From a bacterium (GTDB lineage: Bacteria > Patescibacteriota > Minisyncoccia > Minisyncoccales > Minisyncoccaceae), in contig JALOBW010000003.1 in NCBI GenBank assembly GCA_023228085.1, positions 1 through 64,000 of the forward strand: a stretch of DNA of 64,000 nt, written 5' to 3'. How positions within the stretch are numbered: position 1 is the stretch's first letter; every line of letters begins with the position of its first letter. This document shows, piece after piece, positions 31,740 to 40,743 of this stretch. A program made the translations under genes and the position numbers. Below the pieces are notes generated by a model. That model worked only from the letters and a program-made list of their open reading frames with translations, was not told the origin of the DNA and searched no databases.

Positions 31740-33440
31740 TTAACTGCCAGAATAATTAAGATCTATTGTCCCTTGTCCTCCTTCGGTGTAGCCATAGCCC
31801 CCACCATATCCTTGAACTGATTGGTTTCGTGTATTAATGACAGTTGTTCCATTCGCTGCCTTTCCGTTAGCAATAGTTCCCGAAAAAGTTCCTACCCTGT
31901 ATATAGTGCCATTAGTACCACCGGTACCCCCGTTTCCATTGCCATAATACCCATAACCATAATTTGTCAAATAACCTCCACCACCATAAGATGTTGTACT
32001 TCCATCAACCTGTCCATTTCCACCAGCGCTACCATTGGTACCTGCAATACCAGATGTATATCCAGTTCCTCCTCCGCCACCACCGCTATATCCTCCTCCA
32101 CCATCTGATCTCCAACCAGCACCACCGCCGCCAGCACCACCGCCGCCAATACCTGCTCCTGGATAACCACCGCCACCTCCCGATCCATTATTATAAGAAC
32201 TACTTCCTCCTGCGCCTCCGTTTCCGCCATTTCCTCCATATGAATTTACATTTTGTGCAAATATATATACACTCCCCGAGTTTTCGCCTGCACTACCACT
32301 AAAAACCGTATATGTTGTTGCAACGTGACCATTTCCAGCTCCACTTGCGCCTCCGTTTCCTCCAATGCCTGCTCCTGCACCACCGCCACCTGAACCTCCA
32401 GAACCTTCGCAGCTTGTTCCTCCAATGCCTCCTGTTCCACCATTACCAGCATTTCCTCCTTGAGTAGTTAAATTTCCTGATCCATATATTTTTAGTGTCG
32501 CTGTTGAAGGGACATTTATTCCAGCATATCCACCAGCGACCGGAGCTGTATCTGCTCCATTATTACTCCCCCCTGTTATTCCATTCGCTGCGTTTCCTCC
32601 TGTTAAAGAAACTGTAATACCGCTTGATAGAATAATATTTAAACTAGAATTTGAGCCCAATGAAATTGCTGGTTTGCTTTGACTAGCCATATTAACCGTC
32701 GTCGCACCATCAAAGATAATTGTTGTTGAAATATTTGGATTGATAGCAATGTTATTGGTCCCACTTGCTGTTCCCGATACGCAATAGATTAAATCATTAC
32801 TACTAATAGTCAGTATACCAGAATTCATATCGTGCGTATTTGTACATCCCAAAGCTTGATTTCTACTTGCCGAGCAAGAAACATTTTCTTCTACACTTGA
32901 ACCATTACAAACCCAGCTAGATGTTCCATCTGGAGATGGAAAAGATGGAGTCACGCTTAAAAATCCAGAGGAACAGAATGTATCAGATCCAAAACTTGTG
33001 TCAGAATAATAATATGATTTATTTGCAGTACCACATTCACCCACAACAGCACTAGTAGAATATTGGCTAGTTAATGAATTATATTGATAAAGTCTTTTTT
33101 CTGATGTGATGGCTCCAATAATAAAACTATTTCCGTCAGAAGAAGAATAGGAATAATAATTACCTGGTGTTGGGTCTTTTGAATTAACTAAATTTCCAAG
33201 CGCATTATTAACTTCCGAAGGACAGTTTTGTCCGATATTGCAGCTTGCTATCGGATAAACAAGATTTGATACGTTATAAACTAATAAGGCATTGACGATT
33301 TGCCTAATGTCTGCCTTTCTTTTTGTATCGTCGGCATTTTTTATTGCATTTGAAACTGATATAATTAAAAATCCTGTAAGAATACCAACAATGGCAATCA
33401 CTACTAAAAGTTCAATTAGGGTAAATGATTTTTGAGACAT
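31740..33440 (-). CDS. Large prepilin with glycine-rich C-terminal domain
   Basis: 566 aa. MSQKS-FTLIELLVVIAIVGIL is a prepilin helix with the essential Glu5, but the residue before Phe is Ser, not the Gly that prepilin peptidase normally needs. A pilin-like head follows to about residue 150 (CNIGQNCPSEVNNALG). Then come a Cys-containing Thr/Ser-rich region and, from about 320 to 540, a Gly-rich repetitive domain (GGNGGNGGAGGSS). It is probably a tip adhesin or minor pilin with a flexible, glycine-rich head. It pairs with the prepilin gene 100 bp downstream. Confidence 0.85.
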   Translation of the reverse strand: MSQKSFTLIELLVVIAIVGILTGFLIISVSNAIKNADDTKRKADIRQIVNALLVYNVSNLVYPIASCNIGQNCPSEVNNALGNLVNSKDPTPGNYYSYSSSDGNSFIIGAITSEKRLYQYNSLTSQYSTSAVVGECGTANKSYYYSDTSFGSDTFCSSGFLSVTPSFPSPDGTSSWVCNGSSVEENVSCSASRNQALGCTNTHDMNSGILTISSNDLIYCVSGTASGTNNIAINPNISTTIIFDGATTVNMASQSKPAISLGSNSSLNIILSSGITVSLTGGNAANGITGGSNNGADTAPVAGGYAGINVPSTATLKIYGSGNLTTQGGNAGNGGTGGIGGTSCEGSGGSGGGGAGAGIGGNGGASGAGNGHVATTYTVFSGSAGENSGSVYIFAQNVNSYGGNGGNGGAGGSSSYNNGSGGGGGYPGAGIGGGGAGGGGAGWRSDGGGGYSGGGGGGTGYTSGIAGTNGSAGGNGQVDGSTTSYGGGGYLTNYGYGYYGNGNGGTGGTNGTIYRVGTFSGTIANGKAANGTTVINTRNQSVQGYGGGYGYTEGGQGTIDLNYSGS

Positions 33441-33513
33441 TTTTTGATAAAAATATTATAAATTTATTTTACCAGATATAATTATTATTGGAAAGATTTT
33501 TTAATAGAAAATT

Positions 33514-34083
33514 TTAATTGAATTCTAGTTTTTGAAGTAATTTTTTTATAAAAATAAAAACCCTAAATAATTTTATTAGAGTTTTCTTTTTTTTACTATA
33601 ATCATTTTTCTTTCCCCATCTTGACTGTGCGATAATTAATTGTTCACTCTCAATAAACGCTCTTATTTGTTTCTTGTTTAGACCAATCTTTTTTAGTCTT
33701 GTTAAAAGCTCGCTGTAATATGGGCTTTTTTTCTTTGATTCGCCGATAATAGCCATCAATACATCAACGGATTGATAAGAGAATGACCGATGATTTTCTT
33801 CAATAATACAATAAACTTCGTCAATTACTATCATAAGTTCGGAAAGAGTAAGTTTTTTTGGTTTTAAAAGTGCCAAGGGGTCAGTTATATTAGAAATAAT
33901 ACATCTTGAACCCCATGACTTGTTTGTCCTTCTTAAAAGTTCTAGTATTACTTCCTCTCCTTTAATCATTTTTGCTTTTTGCTTTTCGGTAAGAGATAGT
34001 AGATTAAGTCTGCGATTTAATTCTTGCATACATTCATTGCGATTTTTTGCAAAAATTAATCCACTAATTAAGTAATCATCCAT
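33514..34083 (-). CDS. Hypothetical helical protein (189 aa)
   Basis: Not recognised. Basic and helical, with no TM segment, and a Lys-rich C-terminal third (KKNDYSKKKKTLIKLF). The start at 34083 is preceded by GGATAAG, at best a weak SD. It lies between the prepilin genes and the tRNA-Ala repeat array. No visible catalytic motif. Confidence 0.68.
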   Translation of the reverse strand: MDDYLISGLIFAKNRNECMQELNRRLNLLSLTEKQKAKMIKGEEVILELLRRTNKSWGSRCIISNITDPLALLKPKKLTLSELMIVIDEVYCIIEENHRSFSYQSVDVLMAIIGESKKKSPYYSELLTRLKKIGLNKKQIRAFIESEQLIIAQSRWGKKNDYSKKKKTLIKLFRVFIFIKKLLQKLEFN

Positions 34084-34164
34084 TTCTTATCCTATCTTAC
34101 AACTAAATGATATATTATCATTTAAAAATGTCAAATGAGAGGAATTGTTGAATGTTTTTGATAT

Positions 34165-34588
34165 AATAGAAGGAGTTTGTCTTTCGGTTGTTTTCTGGTG
34201 AAATCGCCTAAGGGTCGGGACTCTAATTATTTTATACCCAAGGAGATTCGTCTTCGCATCAGTTTTTGCTAAAACTGGCTCAGGCTGGCTTTTGTCTCAG
34301 TCAGACCAAAAGCCTTCTCATCTCCTTTCGGTCTCACAAAATTAAAAGAAGAGCTAAAAGCTCTTCATCTGATACGGTAGGAGATTCGTCTTTCGGTCGC
34401 TTCCTGTTGGAATCGCCTCAAGGTCGGGACTCTTTGATTATTTTTATACCCAAGGAGATTCGCCCTCGCATCAGTTTTTGCTAAAACTGGCTCAGGCTGG
34501 CTTTTGTCTCAGTCAGACCAAAAGCCTTCTCATCTCCTTGAATCTAACAAAATTAAAAGAAGAGCCATAAAAGCTCTTCTTAATTTTG
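34165..34588 (-). repeat. Alternating inverted copies of the tRNA-Ala T-arm
   Basis: Downstream (minus strand) of tRNA-Ala lie a terminator hairpin (GAAGAGC/GCTCTTC, 34559-34579), flanking CAAAATTAA/TTAATTTTG arms and then AAGGAGAT as an inverted copy (34532-34539) of the T-arm/acceptor piece at 34596-34603. Further out follow direct copies (GGAGATTCG at 34455 and 34380), a second terminator (34349-34370), another inverted copy near 34320 and another direct copy near 34241. The block is itself a tandem duplication with a period of about 208 bp. ORFs here are accidental. Confidence 0.85.
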
Positions 34589-34661
34589 TGGACCCAAGGA
34601 GATTCGAACTCCTGACCTCCTCTTTGCAAAAGAGGCGCGCTACCAACTGCGCTATGGGCCC
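34589..34661 (-). tRNA. tRNA-Ala (TGC)
   Basis: 73 nt without CCA. Acceptor GGGCCCA/TGGGTCC, anticodon loop TTTGCAA (anticodon TGC), T-arm AGGAG-TTCGAAT-CTCCT, discriminator A. The expected G3-U70 pair is present (third acceptor pair G-T). It follows tRNA-Ile and the 16S gene. Confidence 0.97.
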
Positions 34662-34734
34662 ATATTCATTTTTTAAATTACCCTATAATGGTAATATTAA
34701 CTCTTATTTCTGTCAAATTGTATTTCTGTCTTCT

Positions 34735-34809
34735 AGTCCAGGCATACCAAAATATATTTCATTTAGTATTCGTAGAATATTAAATTAAATATGTGGGTAT
34801 GCCTGGACT
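34735..34809 (-). repeat. Inverted copy of the tRNA-Ile 3' end
   Basis: AGTCCAGGCATACC at 34735-34748 is a perfect 14-nt inverted copy of the T-arm/acceptor strand of tRNA-Ile (34796-34809). The AT-rich middle folds as ATATTT/AAATAT and TATTC/GAATA, so the whole spacer between tRNA-Ile and tRNA-Ala is one long palindrome. Confidence 0.85.
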
Positions 34810-34867
34810 CGAACCAGGGACCTCGTCATTATCAGTGACGCGCTCTAACCAGCTGAGCTACACACCC
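34794..34867 (-). tRNA. tRNA-Ile (GAT)
   Basis: 74 nt. Acceptor GGGTGTG/CATACCC, anticodon loop CTGATAA (anticodon GAT), T-loop TTCGAGT, discriminator A. CCA is not encoded. Located in the usual 16S spacer position, but no 23S follows. Confidence 0.97.
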
Positions 34868-34937
34868 ATAAAGTTCCTTTTCCCTCTTATATAACTAAAG
34901 AGCCAATAGTAATAAGGCTCTTTAGTAGTGTTTGAAA

Positions 34938-34964
34938 ATTAAGTTCCTTAGAGTTGTTCCGTCT
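34938..34964 (-). other. 3' half of the 16S processing stem
   Basis: This 27-nt stretch pairs completely (two G-U pairs) with 36525-36551 upstream of the 16S gene. In the precursor the two would form an RNase III-type stem enclosing only the 16S and excluding the tRNAs. Confidence 0.8.
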
Positions 34965-35052
34965 AGTCACTGCTTTAAGGCACAGCGACCAAGACCTAAT
35001 GATTAATTCAGTGATCACTCGCGAATTAATCAATACCGACTCTTTCAAAAAT

Positions 35053-36518
<1,466 letters not shown>

Positions 36519-36524
36519 AATTTA

Positions 36525-36551
36525 AGACGGAACAACTCTAAAAAACTTAAT
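36525..36551 (-). other. 5' half of the 16S processing stem
   Basis: Pairs with 34938-34964 over 27 positions; it ends about 7 nt before the mature 16S 5' end. Confidence 0.8.
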
Positions 36552-36630
36552 ATACGGTTGTTCAAAATTTATACTATGCTTAACTATTTCTATTATGTTT
36601 TCAATGACCTATTCGCAAATTAACAAAGAC

Positions 36631-36659
36631 ATCTTAACGTTCTTCGCAACATTTGTCAA
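36631..36659 (-). promoter_or_regulatory. Promoter of the 16S-tRNA-Ile-tRNA-Ala unit
   Basis: TTGACA (36654-36659), 17-nt spacer, TAAGAT (36631-36636) on the minus strand, in the same CTTGACAAAT context as the 23S promoter. Confidence 0.7.
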
Positions 36660-36802
36660 GTTTTCAAAAACTTAATTATTTTGGCAAAAGTATGGAAAAA
36701 ATCTTTATTAAATCTTAAAAAAATATTGTTAAAAAATAATTTTTAACAATAACCTATTTATATCAAAGTGATGAGAAAAAGTCAAATTTTATTGTAGAAT
36801 AA

Positions 36803-36827
36803 AAACTTGGTTATTTTTCCAAGTTTT
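36803..36827 (-). terminator. Terminator after the 76-aa gene
   Basis: AAAACTTGG/CCAAGTTTT stem followed by TATT on the minus strand; it contains the stop codon at 36811 and insulates the rRNA promoter. Confidence 0.8.
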
Positions 36828-37041
36828 TGGTCCTTTTGCCTAGAATAACGTTCAGCAACATAATTTCGGCTTTTGCTCTTTCGTCTGAGAATTTCACCTC
36901 TTGGTTTATAATTTCCATTGCTTCATAAAAATTAATGCTACTTTTTCCATTAACCAAAGTATCAAGAGCTGAGGACTCTAAGTTTATAATTTCTGCAAAA
37001 TCACATACGTGAATAGCCCCACTTAATTTTTTACTATTCAT
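36811..37041 (-). CDS. Hypothetical protein (76 aa)
   Basis: Not recognised. Small helical soluble protein, MNSKKLSGAIHVCDFAEIIN...; the middle (LDTLVNGKSSINFYEAMEI) loosely recalls a short HTH-like repeat, but no DNA-binding motif is convincing. No SD. It lies between tRNA-Thr with its repeats and the 16S promoter, with its own terminator. Confidence 0.6.
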   Translation of the reverse strand: MNSKKLSGAIHVCDFAEIINLESSALDTLVNGKSSINFYEAMEIINQEVKFSDERAKAEIMLLNVILGKRTKNLEK

Positions 37042-37194
37042 AAATGAACCTTATTAAGTCTATCACATCCTTGAAGACTTATAAATGATTAAATACTGAT
37101 TTAAAATTTTTATATCTGATGAAATTAATTTCATTCTTATTATCTGTACAATAAAATTTAACACATTATAGATTTGGATTTGATAACATAAGAT

Positions 37195-37501
37195 TTCCCG
37201 AAAATATTTTTAATGGAAAATTTTTCTAATCCTTCTGTAATATTTCAAATCACCATCGTTGGGTAATCTACGCTGATGGGCAGACGGATTTGCCAGAAAA
37301 TATTTTTCTACTGAAAAATTTTTCCAATCCCCGCTCGGACCCAGTTACCTTTGAATTGACGGGCAGACGGATTTGCCTTTCGGTCGCTTTTTTACTAAAA
37401 GCGCCTCAAGGCCTGGCTCGGCACCAGTCGTGCCTCCGCCTTCAAATCCTGTGCCGCAGGCACTCCAATAAAAAATCCACCCGAAAGGGTGGATTGTTTA
37501 T
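37195..37501 (-). repeat. Alternating inverted/direct copies of the tRNA-Thr 3' end
   Basis: Next to tRNA-Thr: terminator AATCCACCC-GAAA-GGGTGGATT (37474-37495), flanked by TCCAATAAA/TTTATTGGA, then TTCAAATCC (37441-37449) as an inverted copy of the T-loop piece GGATTTGAA (37516-37524). Direct copies CAGACGGATTTGCC follow near 37363 and 37281. A hairpin module CAGAAAATATTTTTC...GGAAAAATTTTTC is present twice (about 37198 and 37285). No gene in this stretch. Confidence 0.82.
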
Positions 37502-37576
37502 TGGAGCCGGCAGACGGATTTGAACCCCCGACCTACTGTTTACAAAACAGTTGCTCTACCACTGAGCTATGCCGGC
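37502..37576 (-). tRNA. tRNA-Thr (TGT)
   Basis: 75 nt including an encoded CCA, the only tRNA here with one. Acceptor GCCGGCA/TGCCGGC, anticodon loop TTTGTAA (anticodon TGT), T-loop TTCAAAT, discriminator T. Confidence 0.97.
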
Positions 37577-37597
37577 AGAAAGTGGTCACTACTTGAC

Positions 37598-37966
37598 CTA
37601 CTTTTTGCTTCTTTTAACTGGTAATGTTATTCTTAAGTCCTTCCAATGATCTTCCATGTCAATCTTTCTTTTTTCTGATCTTTCTCTTAGTTTTCCTATC
37701 CAATCCGTTGCTCTATTATCCGCACGCAAGAACAATAGTCGCATTTTGTGCAATCTTTTCTGAAGATCACTTTCAAGTAAATGCAATCTATGTTTTAAAA
37801 TTATCTTTAATTTTTCTTCGGTATCATGTTTGATTCGTCCTATTGGTAGAATTTCTCGTTCTGGTAATCCAGACAACACTGGCATTTTTTTATAAATGAA
37901 AAAGGTTAAGCTTAAAAAGCTAATACCACATACTACTAAAGAAAATATTTCAAAATTAAAATTCAT
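37598..37966 (-). CDS. Membrane-anchored coiled-coil protein (122 aa)
   Basis: Not recognised. One N-terminal TM segment (IFSLVVCGISFLSLTFFIY, about 7-25) is followed by a basic, helical cytosolic part (EEKLKIILKHRLHLLESDLQ, KRLHKMRLLFLRADN). The start overlaps the end of tsf by 11 bp, so it is translated as the third gene of rpsB-tsf. A ribosome- or membrane-associated role is suggested only by this linkage. Confidence 0.72.
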   Translation of the reverse strand: MNFNFEIFSLVVCGISFLSLTFFIYKKMPVLSGLPEREILPIGRIKHDTEEKLKIILKHRLHLLESDLQKRLHKMRLLFLRADNRATDWIGKLRERSEKRKIDMEDHWKDLRITLPVKRSKK

Positions 37967-38540
37967 ACATTACAAACCTTCTTACAACGATATTTTCGCC
38001 TGTTTTAGCTATATATTCGTTTATTAGGGCTTGGATATTTTTAGTATTATCTTTTACCCATGGTTGAGATAAAAGACAAATCTCCTTCTTAAACTTTTCT
38101 AATTTCCCCTTAATAATGCCATCCATTAATTCTTTTGGCTTATTAAGTTCATTTGCCTGTGCTTCATAAATCTCTCTTTCTTTTGCCATCCTTTCTTCGG
38201 AAATATCTTCCTCTTTTATATACTGAGGCTTCATAGAAGCAATCTGCAAACAGATTTCGTGTGCTAACGCATTAAAGTCGTCTCCTCGTGCAACAAAATC
38301 AGTTTCACATGCTATATCAATCATCACACCAACCCTCTTGTTTGAGTGGACATAAGTCTCAATTAGTCCGCATCCGGCTTCTCTATCACTCTTTTTTTGA
38401 GCGACAGCTTGACCTCTCTTTTTAAGATACTCTTTTGCTTTTTCTATGTCATTACCAGATTCGTCTAAAGCCTTTTTGCAATCACCTAGAGATATTCCAG
38501 TTTCTTCACGAAGCTTTTTTACTAATTCTAGATCTGCCAT
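37956..38540 (-). CDS. tsf: Elongation factor Ts (short form)
   Basis: 194 aa (E. coli 283). The N-terminal UBA-like domain and catalytic motif are intact (KKLREETGISLGDCKKALDESGND, then TDFVARGDDF), but one of the two C-terminal subdomains is missing, as in Thermus-type EF-Ts. It exchanges nucleotide on EF-Tu. It follows rpsB by 32 bp. AT-rich leader, no SD. Confidence 0.96.
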   Translation of the reverse strand: MADLELVKKLREETGISLGDCKKALDESGNDIEKAKEYLKKRGQAVAQKKSDREAGCGLIETYVHSNKRVGVMIDIACETDFVARGDDFNALAHEICLQIASMKPQYIKEEDISEERMAKEREIYEAQANELNKPKELMDGIIKGKLEKFKKEICLLSQPWVKDNTKNIQALINEYIAKTGENIVVRRFVMYEF

Positions 38541-38572
38541 TTTATTTTTAAATTAATTTTTAATCGCTATAA

Positions 38573-39265
38573 TTAAGCGGCAAAAACTTCTTCTATCTTT
38601 TTCAAAATATATTGAACAGAGCTGTAAGCATCATCATTTGCTGGGATAGGATAATCTGCAAGCATTGGGTTTGTATTGGTATCTGCAATAGCAATAATCT
38701 TTACTCCTACCTCCCTTGCCTCTTTCACTGCCATTGACTCCTTATCCATATCAACTATAAATACTATATCTGGCAATGCTTCCATTGTCTTTATACCACC
38801 AAATTTTACTTCCATTCTTTCAAGGTCTTTTGCCATTTTAAATCTCTCTTTCTTAACATATTTTTTGGCAACTTCTGGGTCGTTTAGCTTTGATTCAATT
38901 TCTTTGAATAATGCGATCCTCTTTCTGATTTCTTTAAAATTTGTAAATGTTCCTCCAATCCATCTTTCGGTTACGTACGAACATTTGCATTTTTTAGCTG
39001 TTTCAAGCACCAAACCCTTAGTAGCGATTTTTGTTCCAACAAAAAGGACTGTTTTTCCTTCCATTTTTGCCTGCTTGACAAAATCGAGGGCTTTATTGAA
39101 TTTCTCTATAGTCTGCTCAAGATCAATAAGGTAAACTTTATCTTTTGGCTTCGTCACATAGTTCTTCATTTTTGGATGAAGCTTTGACTTCTGATGTCCA
39201 AAAGCAAGTCCCGCATTAATCATCTCATCTAGAGAAAGATTATATGTATTTTTTATTTCTTCCAT
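38573..39265 (-). CDS. rpsB: Ribosomal protein S2
   Basis: 230 aa. Typical segments are MINAGLAFGHQKSKLHPKMKNYV, VLFVGTKIATKGLVLETAKKC, ERWIGGTFTNFKEIRKRI and the end IPANDDAYSSVQYILKKIEE. First gene of rpsB-tsf-37598, behind a good promoter at 39332-39360. No SD. Confidence 0.97.
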   Translation of the reverse strand: MEEIKNTYNLSLDEMINAGLAFGHQKSKLHPKMKNYVTKPKDKVYLIDLEQTIEKFNKALDFVKQAKMEGKTVLFVGTKIATKGLVLETAKKCKCSYVTERWIGGTFTNFKEIRKRIALFKEIESKLNDPEVAKKYVKKERFKMAKDLERMEVKFGGIKTMEALPDIVFIVDMDKESMAVKEAREVGVKIIAIADTNTNPMLADYPIPANDDAYSSVQYILKKIEEVFAA

Positions 39266-39331
39266 AATTTACTTTACTTTTTATCAACAAAAAAAATTGA
39301 AGAACAATTTTCTGTTGTTTTGTATAACAAA

Positions 39332-39360
39332 TATATAGCACATGAAAAGATTTATGTCAA
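39332..39360 (-). promoter_or_regulatory. Promoter of rpsB-tsf
   Basis: TTGACA (39355-39360), 17-nt spacer, TATATA (39332-39337) on the minus strand; leader about 60 nt. Confidence 0.75.
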
Positions 39361-39454
39361 AACTTAATTAATTTATTCATCCCCTTGCATTATTGTTTAT
39401 TTTTTGTTATTATTTTTTCATAAATTGAAATCCAAAATTATAAAGAAAAATTTT

Positions 39455-39664
39455 ATGCAGAAAGAACTTCATCCGAAATACTTTGACAAGGCTACTGTAA
39501 AGTGCGCTTGCGGGGCTACATTTGAAACTGGATCAACCATTGAAAAAATGGAAATTGAGATATGTTCAAAGTGCCATCCTTTCTATACTGGAAAAGAAAG
39601 ACCATCTAATCAGGTTGGAAGAGTACAAAAATTTAAAGAAAGATTGTCAAAGAAAAAACAATAA
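39455..39664 (+). CDS. rpmE: Ribosomal protein L31
   Basis: 69 aa from the ATG at 39455 (MQKELHPKYF). The longer in-frame extension to 39404 is not L31-like. The zinc-binding C+ form has CACG near residue 16 and CSKCHPFYTGK near residue 36. No SD. A hairpin at 39681-39708 separates it from prfA. Confidence 0.95.
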   Translation: MQKELHPKYFDKATVKCACGATFETGSTIEKMEIEICSKCHPFYTGKERPSNQVGRVQKFKERLSKKKQ

Positions 39665-39680
39665 TAATATCAAACTTGGA

Positions 39681-39714
39681 AAAGCCCACTACAAAATAGA
39701 AGGGCTTTCTTATT
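39681..39714 (+). terminator. Terminator between rpmE and prfA
   Basis: AAAGCCC/GGGCTTT stem with a 14-nt loop and a short CTTATT tail; a moderate terminator. Confidence 0.55.
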
Positions 39715-39743
39715 AAAAAGATAATTATTGAATAAAAATTAGT

Positions 39744-40484
39744 ATGGCAGACAAAAGTACAATTATTATAGAAATAAGGGCTGGCGTAGGCGGAGAAGAA
39801 GCTGCCCTATTTGCTAACGATCTACTTAGAATGTATTCTAGATATTCTATGAATCAAGGCTGGAAAGTTGAAATTTTTAGCATGAACAAGACCGACATAG
39901 AAGGAATAAAAGAAGCTATCGTAGAGATAACTGGAGAAGGTGCTTATGACAAATTAAAAAACGAAGCGGGTGTTCATAGAGTGCAACGAATTCCAAAGAC
40001 CGAAAAATCTGGCAGAGTCCACACATCAACTGCAACTGTCGCTGTTATGTTTAAACCATCAAAAACAGAAGCTGTTGAAATAAGACCTCAGGATATTAGA
40101 ATGGAAACCTGTAAAGCAAGTGGGGCTGGCGGACAGAATGTAAACAAAAGAATGACCGCAATTAGAATTGTTCACATTCCTACAGGAATGGTTGCAGAAT
40201 CAAGCTCGGAAAGAGGTCTTGAACAAAATAAGGAAAGTGCAATGGGATTACTTGCCGCAAGATTATACAATGAACAACAAAAAAAACTTGAAGCAGAAAT
40301 AGGCGGAGCTAGACGATCTCAAATCGGAACAGCGGGAAGAGAAGAAAAAATAAGGACATATAATTTTCCTCAAGACAGGATTACCGATCACCGAATAAAC
40401 AAGAACTTCCACGATATTGAAAACATATTGGATGGTAAGGTTGAAAAAATGTTTGATAAGATCGCTGAAGAATTGAATAAATAA
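39744..40484 (+). CDS. prfA: Peptide chain release factor 1 without domain 1
   Basis: 246 aa against about 360. It starts directly in domain 2 (MADKSTIIIEIRAGVGGEEA). The stop-codon-reading loop reads PKT (84-86) where RF1 has PxT. Catalytic GGQ is at 129-131 (SGAGGQNVNKR). Domains 2-4 are complete, while the N-terminal domain 1 that contacts the ribosomal stalk base and the methyltransferase region is missing. A hairpin terminator lies just upstream, so no lost 5' part is likely. No SD; next comes tRNA-Val. Confidence 0.92.
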   Translation: MADKSTIIIEIRAGVGGEEAALFANDLLRMYSRYSMNQGWKVEIFSMNKTDIEGIKEAIVEITGEGAYDKLKNEAGVHRVQRIPKTEKSGRVHTSTATVAVMFKPSKTEAVEIRPQDIRMETCKASGAGGQNVNKRMTAIRIVHIPTGMVAESSSERGLEQNKESAMGLLAARLYNEQQKKLEAEIGGARRSQIGTAGREEKIRTYNFPQDRITDHRINKNFHDIENILDGKVEKMFDKIAEELNK

Positions 40485-40508
40485 AAGAGTCTAATAGGCT
40501 CTTTTTTT
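40485..40508 (+). terminator. Terminator of prfA
   Basis: AAGAGTC/GGCTCTT hairpin followed by seven Ts, directly at the stop. Confidence 0.75.
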
Positions 40509-40607
40509 AATTGTAAAAAAAGGAAATTATAAATTTAAAAATAGTACTTGAATTGACTTTTAAAAATATTTGTTATAGTATTGCCTAAATTAAGTCAAAG
40601 CTTAATA

Positions 40608-40683
40608 GGGTTAATAGTCTAGCTAGGTCATGGCGCGTCCCTGACACGGATCGAGATCCTCGGTTCAATTCCGAGTTAACCCA
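40608..40683 (+). tRNA. tRNA-Val (GAC)
   Basis: 76 nt. Acceptor GGGTTAA/TTAACCC, anticodon loop CTGACAC (anticodon GAC), T-arm CTCGG-TTCAATT-CCGAG, discriminator A, no CCA. The anticodon stem CGTCC/GGATCG pairs fully only if one T is bulged. A promoter (TTGACT 40553-40558, TATAGT 40574-40579) lies upstream. Unlike the other four tRNAs it lacks an inverted 3'-end copy downstream. Confidence 0.9.
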
Positions 40684-40685
40684 TA

Positions 40686-40709
40686 TAAGAACCAAATGGT
40701 TCTTTTTTG
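40686..40709 (+). terminator. Terminator of tRNA-Val
   Basis: AAGAACC-AAAT-GGTTCTT followed by TTTTG. Confidence 0.85.
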
Positions 40710-40719
40710 TATATAAAAA

Positions 40720-40741
40720 CCTAGTCAAAAGACTAGGTTCG
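40720..40741 (-). terminator. Terminator of the transglycosylase gene
   Basis: AACCTAGTC-AAAA-GACTAGGTT followed by TTTATATA on the minus strand. Confidence 0.75.
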
Positions 40742-40743
40742 TA

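Noticed and set aside
31964..32452. Overlapping ORFs on both strands in the Gly-rich region
   Set aside because: The GGN-rich codon pattern of the prepilin gene opens all frames; the prepilin frame alone has an N-terminal signal.
34266..34788. Two plus-strand ORFs of 72 and 94 codons
   Set aside because: They run through the tRNA-Ala repeat array and across the tRNA gene itself; repeats produce the open frame.
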